From NCBI RefSeq assembly GCF_040358255.1, contig NZ_CP132938.1, positions 4,712,001 through 4,776,000 on the forward strand: DNA of 64,000 nucleotides. The letters run 5' to 3'. Below are positions 54,958-64,000 of the stretch, in pieces; within the stretch, counting starts at the first letter, position 1, and the number at the start of each line of letters is the position of its first letter. Below the pieces are notes generated by a model, which saw nothing but the letters and a program-made list of their open reading frames with translations, had not been told where the DNA came from and did no database searches. This DNA is from Tunturibacter gelidoferens (GTDB taxonomy: Bacteria; Acidobacteriota; Terriglobia; Terriglobales; Acidobacteriaceae). Made by a program: the position numbers and the translations under genes.

Positions 54958-55592
54958 GCTCTCTCCTGAAAACTGACCTTCGAGGCCTCCCGAGTGCGTC
55001 TGCCTGCATCGTATTGCTGGCTTCACTCGTTAGGGGAGGGCATCGGTCAGGCCCTCCGGGTTTGGTTCTGATCGCGCAGTCTTTAAGATCTTCGGGTCTT
55101 GCTGTCCTCGATGGCAGCGAGTCCCGTGCGCAAAATGTCTTGCCGTAATGGTCCGCGGCGCGGATAAATCTTGAAACTTTTACTACCTGCCGGCGTTCGA
55201 AGCTGCTATAAAGAACGCGTGCAGCGTACTGTTGGCTCCTATAGCGGAGACAATGCCGATAAACACGGCAAAGCGCTCGCGGGGACAGCATGCCCCATGA
55301 GCGCAAAGGTCGACTTGTGCACTGTTTCTATATAAGTGGTGTTAATGCCTGCCGCCATTGAGGTTCGCCTACCCCAAAGTTGTGCCGCTCGCATGTTTCT
55401 TATTGCACTATGCGCATCCGCCGCTCGAAGCGTATAGTGGCCGGTTCCTTAACCTGTGAAGACAGGATGATCCGGGTACAACGAAGTTTTTTCTGGATAC
55501 AGCTGGCCGCCTACGAGCACGTCAAGGCGGAACGAATTTTCTCTAACGTCAAGAATATCGCGTTCCGCCTTATCGTGCAAGCTGGCAGTTAA
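54958..55592. other. Long rplL-rpoB spacer with terminator-like hairpin
   Basis: This 635-bp spacer on the operon's leading strand is longer than usual. Near the rplL end it has an 11-bp inverted repeat AAGGCGGAACG (55524-55534) / CGTTCCGCCTT (55561-55571), a likely attenuator or terminator on the minus strand. I see no gene with support elsewhere in it, so a promoter for rpoBC probably lies here. Confidence 0.45.
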
Positions 55593-55967
55593 CTACTTGA
55601 TTTCGATGGTGGCAACGCCTTCGAACTTCTTGGCGATGGCAGCTGCGTCATCCTTCGAAATGTTCTCCTTCAAGGGCTTGGGAGCGGCATCGACCAGATC
55701 CTTGGCTTCCTTCAGCCCAAGAGCGGTGACTTCGCGTACAGCCTTGATGGTGTTGATCTTATTCGCGCCGGCATCCTTGAGGATGACGGTGAATTCGGTC
55801 TTCTCTTCGACCGGAGCCGCTGCCGCTGCGCCACCGCCTGCTGCCGGGGCTGCAACTGCTGCTGCTGCCGAAACGCCGAGACGCTCTTCGAGCTTCTTGA
55901 CCAGAGCCGAAGCCTCGAGGAGGCTGAGGCTAACGATTGAATCTTCCAACTGCTGGATGTCTGCCAT
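55593..55967 (-). CDS. rplL: Ribosomal protein L7/L12
   Basis: A 124-residue stalk protein: N-terminal dimer helices ([21 protein letters not shown]), an Ala/Gly/Pro hinge (about 36-52), and a C-terminal globular domain ending [17 protein letters not shown]. It recruits translation factors. It lies 137 bp downstream of rplJ and belongs to the same operon. Confidence 0.98.
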   Translation of the reverse strand: MADIQQLEDSIVSLSLLEASALVKKLEERLGVSAAAAVAAPAAGGGAAAAAPVEEKTEFTVILKDAGANKINTIKAVREVTALGLKEAKDLVDAAPKPLKENISKDDAAAIAKKFEGVATIEIK

Positions 55968-56104
55968 GTTATTTCTCCAATTAGAACTGAACTTTGTGGT
56001 GCTTATTGCTCTACCAAAGCCTGACTGCGCTTCGGCTGCCTATGCCTTCCAGGGTTTCCGTTGCGCCCAGACCAGCGCCCCCGGGAAGACCAGGCGAAAC
56101 TTGT

Positions 56105-56872
56105 TTAGCCTTCGACCGGGTCCGTGGTTGCGGCTTCCCCACCCTGCGATGCGGTGGAGTTCTCAGGCTGCTCAGCGGTTGCATCGGCGGCGGGAGCTTC
56201 AACAGCGTGCGCCTCGGCAATGAGCTGACCTTCAGCGGCGGGAGCTTCCGCAACTGGAGCTTCAGCAACAGGTGCTTCAGCGGCAGGCGTTTCGACTACC
56301 GCTGCTTCTGCCTTCGGCGCTTCGACTGCTGCCGGAGCGGCTGCGCCAGCAAACTTGCCCTTCTCGACGCCCTGGTTGATGACAACTGCGAGATCGCGGC
56401 CGGTAGCGTTGATGACAGTAGCCAGACGCTGCGCAGGCGACTGAATGAGGAAGAGAAGCTTCGAGAAGAGCTCTTCCTTGCCCGGCATGGTGGCGAGATC
56501 GCCGATCTCACGAACGTCGATCACCTTGCCGTCAACGATGCCCAGCTTGAAGGTGAACTCGGCGTTGTCCTTGACCCAGGTCGAAAGGGCCTTGGCCAGG
56601 GCAACGGGATCGCCCGAGGTGTAAGCGACAGCCGACACGCCCTTGAGGCCCTGCAGCGCCGACTCGATCTTGGTGCCTTCGCTGGCACGTGCAGCCAGCT
56701 TGTTCTTGACGACGTGATAGTTTCCGCCGGCGGCGCGAACCGTCTTACGCAGCTCGAAGTCCTTCGCGGCGGTGAGGCCCTTGAAGGTGCCGATGATAGC
56801 GGAGGTCGAGTGCTCGAGCTCGGTTGCGAGCTGCTTCACCTTCTCCGTCTTTGATGCTCTGGACAATGCCAT
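56105..56872 (-). CDS. rplJ: Ribosomal protein L10 with acidic C-terminal extension
   Basis: Residues 1-175 are a standard L10 (KLAARASEGTKIESAL, QSPAQRLATVINATGRDLAVVINQGVEKGKFAG). Residues about 176-255 are an extra tail dominated by Ala, Pro, Glu and Val with repeats of the form EAPVAEAPVAEAPAAE. Normal L10 is about 165-180 residues. The tail is flexible and negatively charged; its role is unknown. Confidence 0.96.
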   Translation of the reverse strand: MALSRASKTEKVKQLATELEHSTSAIIGTFKGLTAAKDFELRKTVRAAGGNYHVVKNKLAARASEGTKIESALQGLKGVSAVAYTSGDPVALAKALSTWVKDNAEFTFKLGIVDGKVIDVREIGDLATMPGKEELFSKLLFLIQSPAQRLATVINATGRDLAVVINQGVEKGKFAGAAAPAAVEAPKAEAAVVETPAAEAPVAEAPVAEAPAAEGQLIAEAHAVEAPAADATAEQPENSTASQGGEAATTDPVEG

Positions 56873-56949
56873 GACTAAATCCTCTTCGCTTTCGCTTGCC
56901 CCACTCCTCGCTTCCGCGGCCAGAGGGGGTTTCGTGCTAACTAAATTGA

Positions 56950-57660
56950 TTAGGCCTTGCCTGCTAGTTCGGCAGCGGCGTAGTCGAGCTGGATTCCGGG
57001 GCCCATCGACGAGCTCAACGTGACACCCTTGATGTACTTGCCCTTGGCGGCCGACGGCTTAGCCTTGACGACGCTCGTAATGACGGTCATCGCGTTATCG
57101 ACCAGCTTCTGCGGATCGAACGAGAGCTTGCCAACCGGAACGTGAACCAGCGCAGTCTTGTCGGTCCGGAACTCGATCTTACCGGCCTTGATCTCCTTGA
57201 CTGCGGCGGCAACGTCAGTGGTGACCGTACCCGTCTTCGGGTTGGGCATCAGACCCTTGGGGCCGAGCACCTTACCGAGACGTCCGACCGAACGCATCAT
57301 GTCGGGGGTCGCGATCAGAGCGTCGAAGGCCGTCCAGCCTTCTTTCTGAATCTTCTCGACCAGCTCCTCGCCGCCGAAGAACTCAGCGCCAGCGGCCTCT
57401 GCTTCCTTGATGCGATCGCCCGAGGTGATCACGGCAACAATCTTGGACTTGCCAAGGCCGTGCGGGAGCACCACAGTGCCGCGAACCATCTGGTCCGCGT
57501 GGCGGGGATCGACGCCAAGACGCATGGTCAGATCGACGGTCTCGTCGAACTTCGCATACTTTGCTTTTTGCAGGAGCGGAACAGCGTCCGCCAACAGATA
57601 AGGACGGGGCTCAACGAGCGCACGCGCCTTTACTAGATTCTTAGAGAGCTTCCTTGCCAT
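56950..57660 (-). CDS. rplA: Ribosomal protein L1
   Basis: A 236-residue protein from ATG 57660 (GAGGGA upstream), matching normal L1 length. Recognisable parts: [47 protein letters not shown] and [19 protein letters not shown]. It binds 23S rRNA at the E site and can autoregulate. Its usual partner rplK is 2.8 kb away, separated by two unrelated genes. Confidence 0.98.
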   Translation of the reverse strand: MARKLSKNLVKARALVEPRPYLLADAVPLLQKAKYAKFDETVDLTMRLGVDPRHADQMVRGTVVLPHGLGKSKIVAVITSGDRIKEAEAAGAEFFGGEELVEKIQKEGWTAFDALIATPDMMRSVGRLGKVLGPKGLMPNPKTGTVTTDVAAAVKEIKAGKIEFRTDKTALVHVPVGKLSFDPQKLVDNAMTVITSVVKAKPSAAKGKYIKGVTLSSSMGPGIQLDYAAAELAGKA

Positions 57661-57771
57661 TTTCCCTCGTCTCCCACCCCTCTGGAGCTGTTCCCTCCGG
57701 GCGTGGTTCTCGACTGGCCTCAATTGGACATTGAGGCACTCTTATGAGTATGCCGTAAATGCGGTCCTGCG

Positions 57772-59133
57772 TCAAGGATTGGCCGCCTGTTGGGCTGGTT
57801 TCCTCCGCAAAACGTACACCCCGCGATAGAGAAATGGAGTCGCCTCGTAGGCAGGATCTTTGAGTGCCGCCTTCTCCCATTTGAGTGCCGGTGCATGCAT
57901 CACGATATAGTCCGGTTTATCTTCAGCGACCCAGGAGACCCAATCTCCGTGAGTCACGTGGTCGGCGTTCTTGGGCGTCGTCAGGCCCATCACATCGTAG
58001 ATATATCGATGGCTGCAGTAGTAGCCGAGTCGCCCAGTCTCCACGGCTTCGATCGTTGCCTCCGGAGGAGTATTCCGGTTCAGCCACTCCGCCAATACTC
58101 GGTAGTCGGTTTCGGGCGTTTCGTTGAATCTCTGCACTACGAAGGCATTTGTAAGGGCGACGGCAGCTAGAACGACAGCCGCAATGGAATATCCAACTCG
58201 GTTCCGGGGGATGCCCTCGGCTCCATAGACCAGGCCAAAGAAGATAAACGGTGCGAAGTACCAGCGATACCCCGGGATATTTAGTAGCACGTAGAACGCG
58301 AGGAGCAGCGCGCAGAAGGATAAGACCGTTTCATTCAGAGCCGTTCCCCGCAGACGTTTTACCCCGACGAAGGCAAGTGCCACTACCGCCAACACGAAAT
58401 AGATCGTCGGTTTGAAGTCCTTATCCAATTGCCACGCCATTCCGAAGAAGGCCGTTGGCCATGGTCCCAGGGCGCCCGATAGACCTTGTCCGATCTTCGC
58501 GGTGGTTGAGGAGGGAAGGATCTGACCGTAGACACGATAGTTCAGCAGGAGAAAACCGGCCGCAATCGCCAGAGCCGGAAGAAAAGACGATAACGCTGGC
58601 CAGCGTCGACGGCGGAAAAGATGCGCGCAAACCACCAGAAGCATCATGCCGCCTTCGAATCGTGTGAGCACTAAAAGCGCCAGTACCGAAGGCAGCCAGT
58701 TGTACATTTCCTCCCGGCAAAGCGTAACCGTAAGTATCAGCATGAAGAGGAACAACGCGGTCTCCATGCCCACCTGAACATAAAAATATCCGACGCTAGC
58801 TATCAGAAAGCCGGCAAACGGGACCATGCGCTCGGCAAGGACACTTGCGAGGAACAGAAATGTGGCGGAGATGAGAACGGACGCGAGAATAATGTTGCCG
58901 TGAAGTATCCATGAGACAGCGAACAGGAGGTAGCAGAACAGAGGGGAGGTGAGCCCATTCACCTTCTCTCCGACATTGAAGACAAACCCGTCGCCCGAGA
59001 GCGCGTTGTTGATGTAACGCGCGTAGATCAGAGCGTCGTCGATCTGGGCGTGACGAGCCCGATACGACAAAAAAACCACGAGCGCGAACAGAAGAATGTA
59101 CTTCATCCTCCGCCATGCCTGGATGCCTAGCAT
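57772..59133 (-). CDS. GT-C-like multi-pass membrane protein (glycosyltransferase-like)
   Basis: About 453 residues from ATG 59133 with roughly eleven membrane helices. The first periplasmic loop holds DDALIYARYINNALSGDGFVFNVGEKVNGLTSPLF, the motif pattern of GT-C-type mannosyl/arabinosyl transferase-like proteins (acidic pair early, GxxVFNxGEKVxGxTSP), and the C-terminal soluble part ends IVMHAPALKWEKAAL. Likely transfers a polyprenyl-linked sugar at the outer face of the membrane, but the acceptor is unknown. It is inserted between rplK and rplA. Confidence 0.7.
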   Translation of the reverse strand: MLGIQAWRRMKYILLFALVVFLSYRARHAQIDDALIYARYINNALSGDGFVFNVGEKVNGLTSPLFCYLLFAVSWILHGNIILASVLISATFLFLASVLAERMVPFAGFLIASVGYFYVQVGMETALFLFMLILTVTLCREEMYNWLPSVLALLVLTRFEGGMMLLVVCAHLFRRRRWPALSSFLPALAIAAGFLLLNYRVYGQILPSSTTAKIGQGLSGALGPWPTAFFGMAWQLDKDFKPTIYFVLAVVALAFVGVKRLRGTALNETVLSFCALLLAFYVLLNIPGYRWYFAPFIFFGLVYGAEGIPRNRVGYSIAAVVLAAVALTNAFVVQRFNETPETDYRVLAEWLNRNTPPEATIEAVETGRLGYYCSHRYIYDVMGLTTPKNADHVTHGDWVSWVAEDKPDYIVMHAPALKWEKAALKDPAYEATPFLYRGVYVLRRKPAQQAANP

Positions 59134-59283
59134 ATGCGGGATTTTACAAACATTCCAATCTTCCGCAAGATGAATATCGCCCCAGTAATCGCTCTCTTTC
59201 GTCTGGCCTCGAAAGGCTGTGGGAGAACACGCCTTGACGAGGCGTGAGGCCCGGGATATATTGGTTTTCCGGAAGGCGAACAA

Positions 59284-60381
59284 ATGGCGAATAAACTAAG
59301 CGCAACTCTCTTCCCAATTCTGCCGCAGCAACCTACCGGCATCGCCCGGCTGGCGGCTGAAGCGGAGCACGCCGACGATGGCCACCTGATCGAATTCAAG
59401 ATGTTGAAGGTGCGCAGCATCCTGAATAAATCGGTGTCGAAGCGGCAGCTGTCCCTGGCCTACAGCATCAATCCGTACCGGGGATGCGAGTTCGGCTGCA
59501 AGTACTGCTATGCACGATATACGCATGAGTTCATGGCTCCGAAGGCTACGGCAGAGACGAGCGCGGAGGTCACGAGCAACGGGATAGATATGAGAGACCC
59601 TTTAGCGTTCGAGCGAATGATCTTCCTGAAGCAGAACGCCGCATGGCTGCTGGAACAGGAGTTGAAGAAGATCGACCCTGCCGACGAGGTGGCGCTGGGC
59701 ACCGCGACCGATCCTTACCAACCGATCGAGCGGCGGGCAAGGATTACGCGCAGTCTTCTGGAAGTGTTTGCGCGAAAGGAGGGCTACCGGCTCGGGATCG
59801 TGACCAAGTCGCGGCTGATCGAGCGCGATATTGATCTGCTGGTAGAAGTTGCTCGCCGCAACACCTTGGTGGTGCACGTGACGATCACGACACCCGATGC
59901 AGCGCTGGCGCGTCTGCTGGAGCCACGAGCGCCCCGGCCTGATCTACGCTTTCAGGCGGTGAAGCGGTTGCGAGAGGCTGGGATCGTCGCAGGAGTCTTC
60001 GGCTCGCCGCTGCTGCCCGGCATTACCGATAACGAAGAGGCGCTTGACGGCATGGCTCTGCGCGCAGCTGCAGTCGGAGCGAGTTTCTTCGCCGCCCATC
60101 CACTCTTCCTCAAGCCGTGCTCACGTCCTACTTACCTGAGCTTCGTTCGTGAGCACTTCCCTGCCCTTCAAGCCGACTACGCCAAACGTTTTGCCACGGC
60201 TGACTTTGCCGGAAGAGAGTATCGAGAACGCCTTGCAAAGATGGTCGACGGCGCTTGCCGGAGGTACGGCCTGGGGAAGCGTTCGAGCGATGCCCTGCTA
60301 ACCCGAAACGAAGAGGGCGGGGGCAAAAGACCGATGCAAAGTGCGGGAACAGCGGCGAGACAGCAAAGACTATTTGCATAG
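59284..60381 (+). CDS. Radical SAM protein (PA0069/SPL-like family)
   Basis: A 365-residue protein divergent from the GT-C-like gene. The [4Fe-4S] motif CEFGCKYCY is at residues 68-76 (CxxxCxxC). Other family parts: KSRLIERDIDLLVEVA, TDNEEALDGMALRAAAVGASFF and SPLLPGITDNEE. This group is related to spore photoproduct lyase but is found in non-spore-formers; the substrate is unknown. Its strand differs from the ribosomal genes on both sides. Confidence 0.85.
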   Translation: MANKLSATLFPILPQQPTGIARLAAEAEHADDGHLIEFKMLKVRSILNKSVSKRQLSLAYSINPYRGCEFGCKYCYARYTHEFMAPKATAETSAEVTSNGIDMRDPLAFERMIFLKQNAAWLLEQELKKIDPADEVALGTATDPYQPIERRARITRSLLEVFARKEGYRLGIVTKSRLIERDIDLLVEVARRNTLVVHVTITTPDAALARLLEPRAPRPDLRFQAVKRLREAGIVAGVFGSPLLPGITDNEEALDGMALRAAAVGASFFAAHPLFLKPCSRPTYLSFVREHFPALQADYAKRFATADFAGREYRERLAKMVDGACRRYGLGKRSSDALLTRNEEGGGKRPMQSAGTAARQQRLFA

Positions 60382-60533
60382 GCGACGAGAAGGCTGAGGC
60401 GGGGCCACAGTTAACGACGAGAGAGGACGCCCGGAGGTCATCGTCGACAGACAAAGTCGTTGATGATGCCTTGCGTCCTCGCTTGTAGAAATCTCCGCTT
60501 GTATAAAGCTGAGTCGGTGCGAACAGCCGTGAG

Positions 60534-60968
60534 TTAGCCTACAACTTCAATGCCCATCGAACGGGCGGTGCCGCGAATGGTCTTCGCTGCAGCCTCGACG
60601 GTGGTCGCGTTCATGTCCGGCATCTTCTGGGTGGCGATGGCGATGATCTGCTTCTCGGTCACCTTGCCCTTCTTCTCCTTGTTCGGAGTGCCAGAGCCCT
60701 TCTCGATGCCGGCGGCCTTGAGCAGGAGCACCGGAGCCGGAGGGGTCTTGGTGATGAAGCTGAAGGTGCGGTCCGCATAGACGCTGATGACGACAGGGAT
60801 GGTGAGTCCGGCCATATCAGGCGCTTTGGTGCGCTCGTTGAACTGCTTGCAGAACTCCATGATGTTGACCTGAGCCTGGCCGAGCGCGGGGCCGACCGGA
60901 GGTGCAGGGGTGGCCTTGCCGGCCATGATCTGAAGCTTGACGTATCCAGTGATCTTCTTCGGTGCCAT
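60534..60968 (-). CDS. rplK: Ribosomal protein L11
   Basis: A 144-residue protein: [44 protein letters not shown] is the usual start and the C-terminal rRNA-binding domain ends [17 protein letters not shown]. It forms the GTPase-associated centre. nusG lies 85 bp upstream of it in the operon. Confidence 0.98.
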   Translation of the reverse strand: MAPKKITGYVKLQIMAGKATPAPPVGPALGQAQVNIMEFCKQFNERTKAPDMAGLTIPVVISVYADRTFSFITKTPPAPVLLLKAAGIEKGSGTPNKEKKGKVTEKQIIAIATQKMPDMNATTVEAAAKTIRGTARSMGIEVVG

Positions 60969-61053
60969 TCGGGTAAATCCTCTTTACTCTTCCAGCGGCG
61001 GGCGTTGTTATATCCAAACGCCTGCTGCTTAATGTTATTTCAAAACTCTTGAA

Positions 61054-61692
61054 CTACTCGTCGACGACCTTGTCGACCTTGGAGAACTCGATCTCGACCG
61101 GGGTCGAGCGGCCAAAGATGCTGACCATGACCTTGAGGGTCTGCTTGTCCTCGTTGATATCGTCGACCGCACCGGTGAAGTTGGCGAAGGGGCCTTCGTT
61201 GATGCGGACCTGCTCGCCCTTTTCGTACTTGACCTTCATGGTCGGCTTGTTGCCTGCGGTCTCGGTGCGGAAGAGGATGGAGCTTACTTCCTGCTCGGAG
61301 AGCGCGACCGGGTTGTCGCCGGTGCCCAGAAAGCCGGTGACGCGCGGCGTGTTCTTGATCACATGCCACAGGTCGTTGTCGAGATCCATCTCGACCAGAA
61401 CGTAGCCAGGCAGGAAGACGCGCTCGATGGTGTACTTCTTGCCGTTGCGCAGCTCGGTAACCGGCTCGGTCGGGATCATGATGCGGCCGATGCGGTTCTG
61501 CAGACCGAAGGCGGTGATACGGCTCTCGAGCGACTCGCGCACCTTGCGCTCAAAGCCCGAGTAGGCGTGAATGATGTACCACTTGAAGTTCTCATTGACC
61601 GGTGGAGCGAGCTGCTCAGAGGGTTCTCCCTGAGGATTCTGCTCTTCCGGATTTTGCTCTTCTGCCGCCATCGTTGTGCCTTTTTCACGCAT
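61054..61692 (-). CDS. nusG: Transcription antitermination/termination factor NusG
   Basis: A 212-residue NusG: NGN domain starting KWYIIHAYSGFERKVRESLESRI (residues 37-58) and KOW motif KGEQVRINEGPFANFTGAVDDI near 160-180. The first 35 residues are an acidic/Pro-rich extension. It links transcription to translation. A start at the internal ATG 61671 is possible. Confidence 0.97.
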   Translation of the reverse strand: MREKGTTMAAEEQNPEEQNPQGEPSEQLAPPVNENFKWYIIHAYSGFERKVRESLESRITAFGLQNRIGRIMIPTEPVTELRNGKKYTIERVFLPGYVLVEMDLDNDLWHVIKNTPRVTGFLGTGDNPVALSEQEVSSILFRTETAGNKPTMKVKYEKGEQVRINEGPFANFTGAVDDINEDKQTLKVMVSIFGRSTPVEIEFSKVDKVVDE

Positions 61693-61735
61693 CGTGTACT
61701 TCTCTCTACCGCTATTGCTCGGAATTCGAATCTTT

Positions 61736-61996
61736 TTAGTGCTGGGTCAACCGGTGTAACAACGCTTCGATCGCCCGGCCGATGATGTTATCCACCAGCC
61801 AGAAGTAAGCGGCGAAGATGAAGACAGTCACAAGCACGACGATCGTAGTCGACTGAACCTCGGCGCGCGAAGGTGAGATTACCTTGCGCATCTCGCTGCG
61901 AACGTCCTTGAGGAACTCGCCGAGACGTGCTGGCTGCGCCTTGAGCTGCTGCAATCCGGTGCTGGGCTGTTCGGTTACCGCTATTGTCTTGGCCAT
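61736..61996 (-). CDS. secE: SecE translocase subunit
   Basis: An 86-residue SecE with one C-terminal membrane helix (TTIVVLVTVFIFAAYFWLV) and the conserved amphipathic part RLGEFLKDVRSEMRKVISPSRAEVQ. It is 43 bp upstream of nusG in the operon order. Confidence 0.95.
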   Translation of the reverse strand: MAKTIAVTEQPSTGLQQLKAQPARLGEFLKDVRSEMRKVISPSRAEVQSTTIVVLVTVFIFAAYFWLVDNIIGRAIEALLHRLTQH

Positions 61997-62061
61997 AGTA
62001 CTGCCTCAATCTTCGTGGTGCGTTGTGGTGTCTGCTCCCGGACTTGAGGGACCGGGCAAAC

Positions 62062-62137
62062 TGGCGGGGGAGCTCGGATTCGAACCGAGAAGTTCGGTTT
62101 TGGAGACCGACAGTTTAACCGTTGAGCTTACTCCCCC
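62062..62137 (-). tRNA. tRNA-Trp (CCA anticodon)
   Basis: The minus strand folds as a cloverleaf: acceptor GGGGGAG / CTCCCCC, D arm, anticodon stem TCGGT / ACCGA with loop CTCCAAA giving anticodon CCA, T arm CTCGG / CCGAG with TTCGAAT. The 3' CCA is encoded (62062-62064). It sits between secE and rpmG, in the classic tuf-tRNA-rpmG-secE neighbourhood. Confidence 0.97.
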
Positions 62138-62186
62138 AGTGGTGCGGAGTGAGACCTTCGCCTCACTCCCAAAATCCGGCTGGAGA

Positions 62187-62336
62187 TTACTTCGTTTCTT
62201 TGTGGTCCGTATGCTTCCGGCAGGTGTTGCAGAACTTCGAGAACTCGAGACGGCCAGTGGTCGTCTTTTTGTTCTTCGTGGTGGAGTAGTTCCGGTTCTT
62301 GCAATCCGGGCACTGAAGAGTAATGATCTCGCGCAT
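62187..62336 (-). CDS. rpmG: Ribosomal protein L33 (zinc type)
   Basis: A 49-residue protein from ATG 62336. Four zinc-ligand cysteines are kept: CPDC at 9-12 and CNTC at 36-39, so this is the cysteine-containing (C+) form. It lies between tuf and tRNA-Trp. Confidence 0.96.
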   Translation of the reverse strand: MREIITLQCPDCKNRNYSTTKNKKTTTGRLEFSKFCNTCRKHTDHKETK

Positions 62337-62583
62337 ATTGAAAAATCTCCTTCTAACGTGGCCAGCCACCTCGGCTGGCAAGCAGCGTAGCGACACGCCG
62401 CGACACAGGGCAATGGCCCCTGCAACCAAATCCTGATTGTGAGACGGAAGAAAAGCGGTCAGGCCACGCTCGTCCTCTTAAATTATCTCTTAAAACAGTG
62501 TTTCAGGAAAGCCATAGCTCCGATCCGTCAGAACGATGGCCGCCAAATGGAACATTGAAGCAATAACACCACTAAAACGAGAA

Positions 62584-62607
62584 GGCGGCAGAATCCCTCC
62601 TGCCGCC
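62584..62607 (-). terminator. tuf terminator
   Basis: GGCGGCAG / CTGCCGCC is a perfect 8-bp stem with an 8-base loop, followed on the minus strand by TTCTCGTTTT. It ends the tuf transcript. Confidence 0.75.
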
Positions 62608-62621
62608 AACCGTTCGAATCT

Positions 62622-63809
<1,188 letters not shown>

Positions 63810-63915
63810 GACTGCTCGTCTCCTCGTGTTGGCCGGCGCGTGCACCGGGGTTCAGGTGAATACTTCAAACGAAAGCTAAAAGCGAAAAACTAAACTTGAG
63901 AAACGGGGGTTTGTC

Positions 63916-64000
63916 TCAGTAGTACGCGTACAGCTTGAAAAACTTCTCTCGCAGCTCCGGAGCAACCTGCTCCAGGCTGGCGAGATAGAGTTCGCGAATC
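63916..64000 (-). CDS. C-terminal part of an unidentified protein (cut by window edge)
   Basis: The last 27 codons of a minus-strand frame (ELYLASLEQVAPELREKFFK, then LYAYY) end with a stop at 63918-63916, 106 bp upstream of tuf. The frame is open to the window edge. The helical, charged composition looks like a real protein, but it is too short to name. Confidence 0.4.
   Translation of the reverse strand, partial: IRELYLASLEQVAPELREKFFKLYAYY

Overview
The window looks like the chromosome of an Acidobacteriota member of the order Terriglobales (Granulicella/Edaphobacter-like). Evidence: high-GC DNA, GTP-type PEP carboxykinase, several PEP-CTERM secreted proteins, a VWFA-related protein and paired diguanylate cyclase genes typical of these soil bacteria, and dispersed non-coding repeats I associate with this order. 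The placement is inferred from protein character, not from a 16S gene; none is present.

Layout. 1-1 kb: a minus-strand trio (receiver-only response regulator, DUF2905 membrane protein, 5' end of xseA). 1.2-13 kb: ion channel, TPR membrane protein, pckG, HugZ-like protein, MFS exporter, PEP-CTERM protein, 2-oxoglutarate dehydrogenase E1 (sucA), a secreted unknown and a cold-shock protein. 13.5-26 kb: cmk with a very basic low-complexity protein, a broken PEP-CTERM gene, pstS, mutL, another PEP-CTERM gene, then a minus-strand run of pyk, YihY, thioredoxin-like and VWA genes. 26.5-35 kb: two cyclic-di-GMP enzymes flanking a lipoprotein hydrolase, small stress and ROK genes, an AT-rich island and a TonB-C-like gene.

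35-46 kb is an accessory zone with DUF418, DinB and pentapeptide genes, a vanadium haloperoxidase body whose Tat-type start lies next to it in the opposite orientation, two gene remnants (alpha/beta hydrolase, SRPBCC), an ArsR-SRPBCC pair with a palindromic operator, a zinc alcohol dehydrogenase, a PEP-CTERM gene, a DUF417 gene, two copies of a dispersed repeat, and an AT-rich orphan with a PD-(D/E)XK-like motif.

46-64 kb is the conserved transcription/translation block read on the minus strand: tuf, rpmG, tRNA-Trp, secE, nusG, rplK, [inserted GT-C-like membrane protein and divergent radical SAM gene], rplA, rplJ, rplL, rpoB, rpoC. RpoB carries an eight-cysteine insertion near its N-terminus and L10 has an 80-residue acidic Ala/Pro/Glu tail. 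The most unusual observations are the apparent inversion at the haloperoxidase 5' end, the orphan nuclease-like gene, the RpoB cysteine insertion and the interruption between rplK and rplA. I see no CRISPR array, transposase or prophage.
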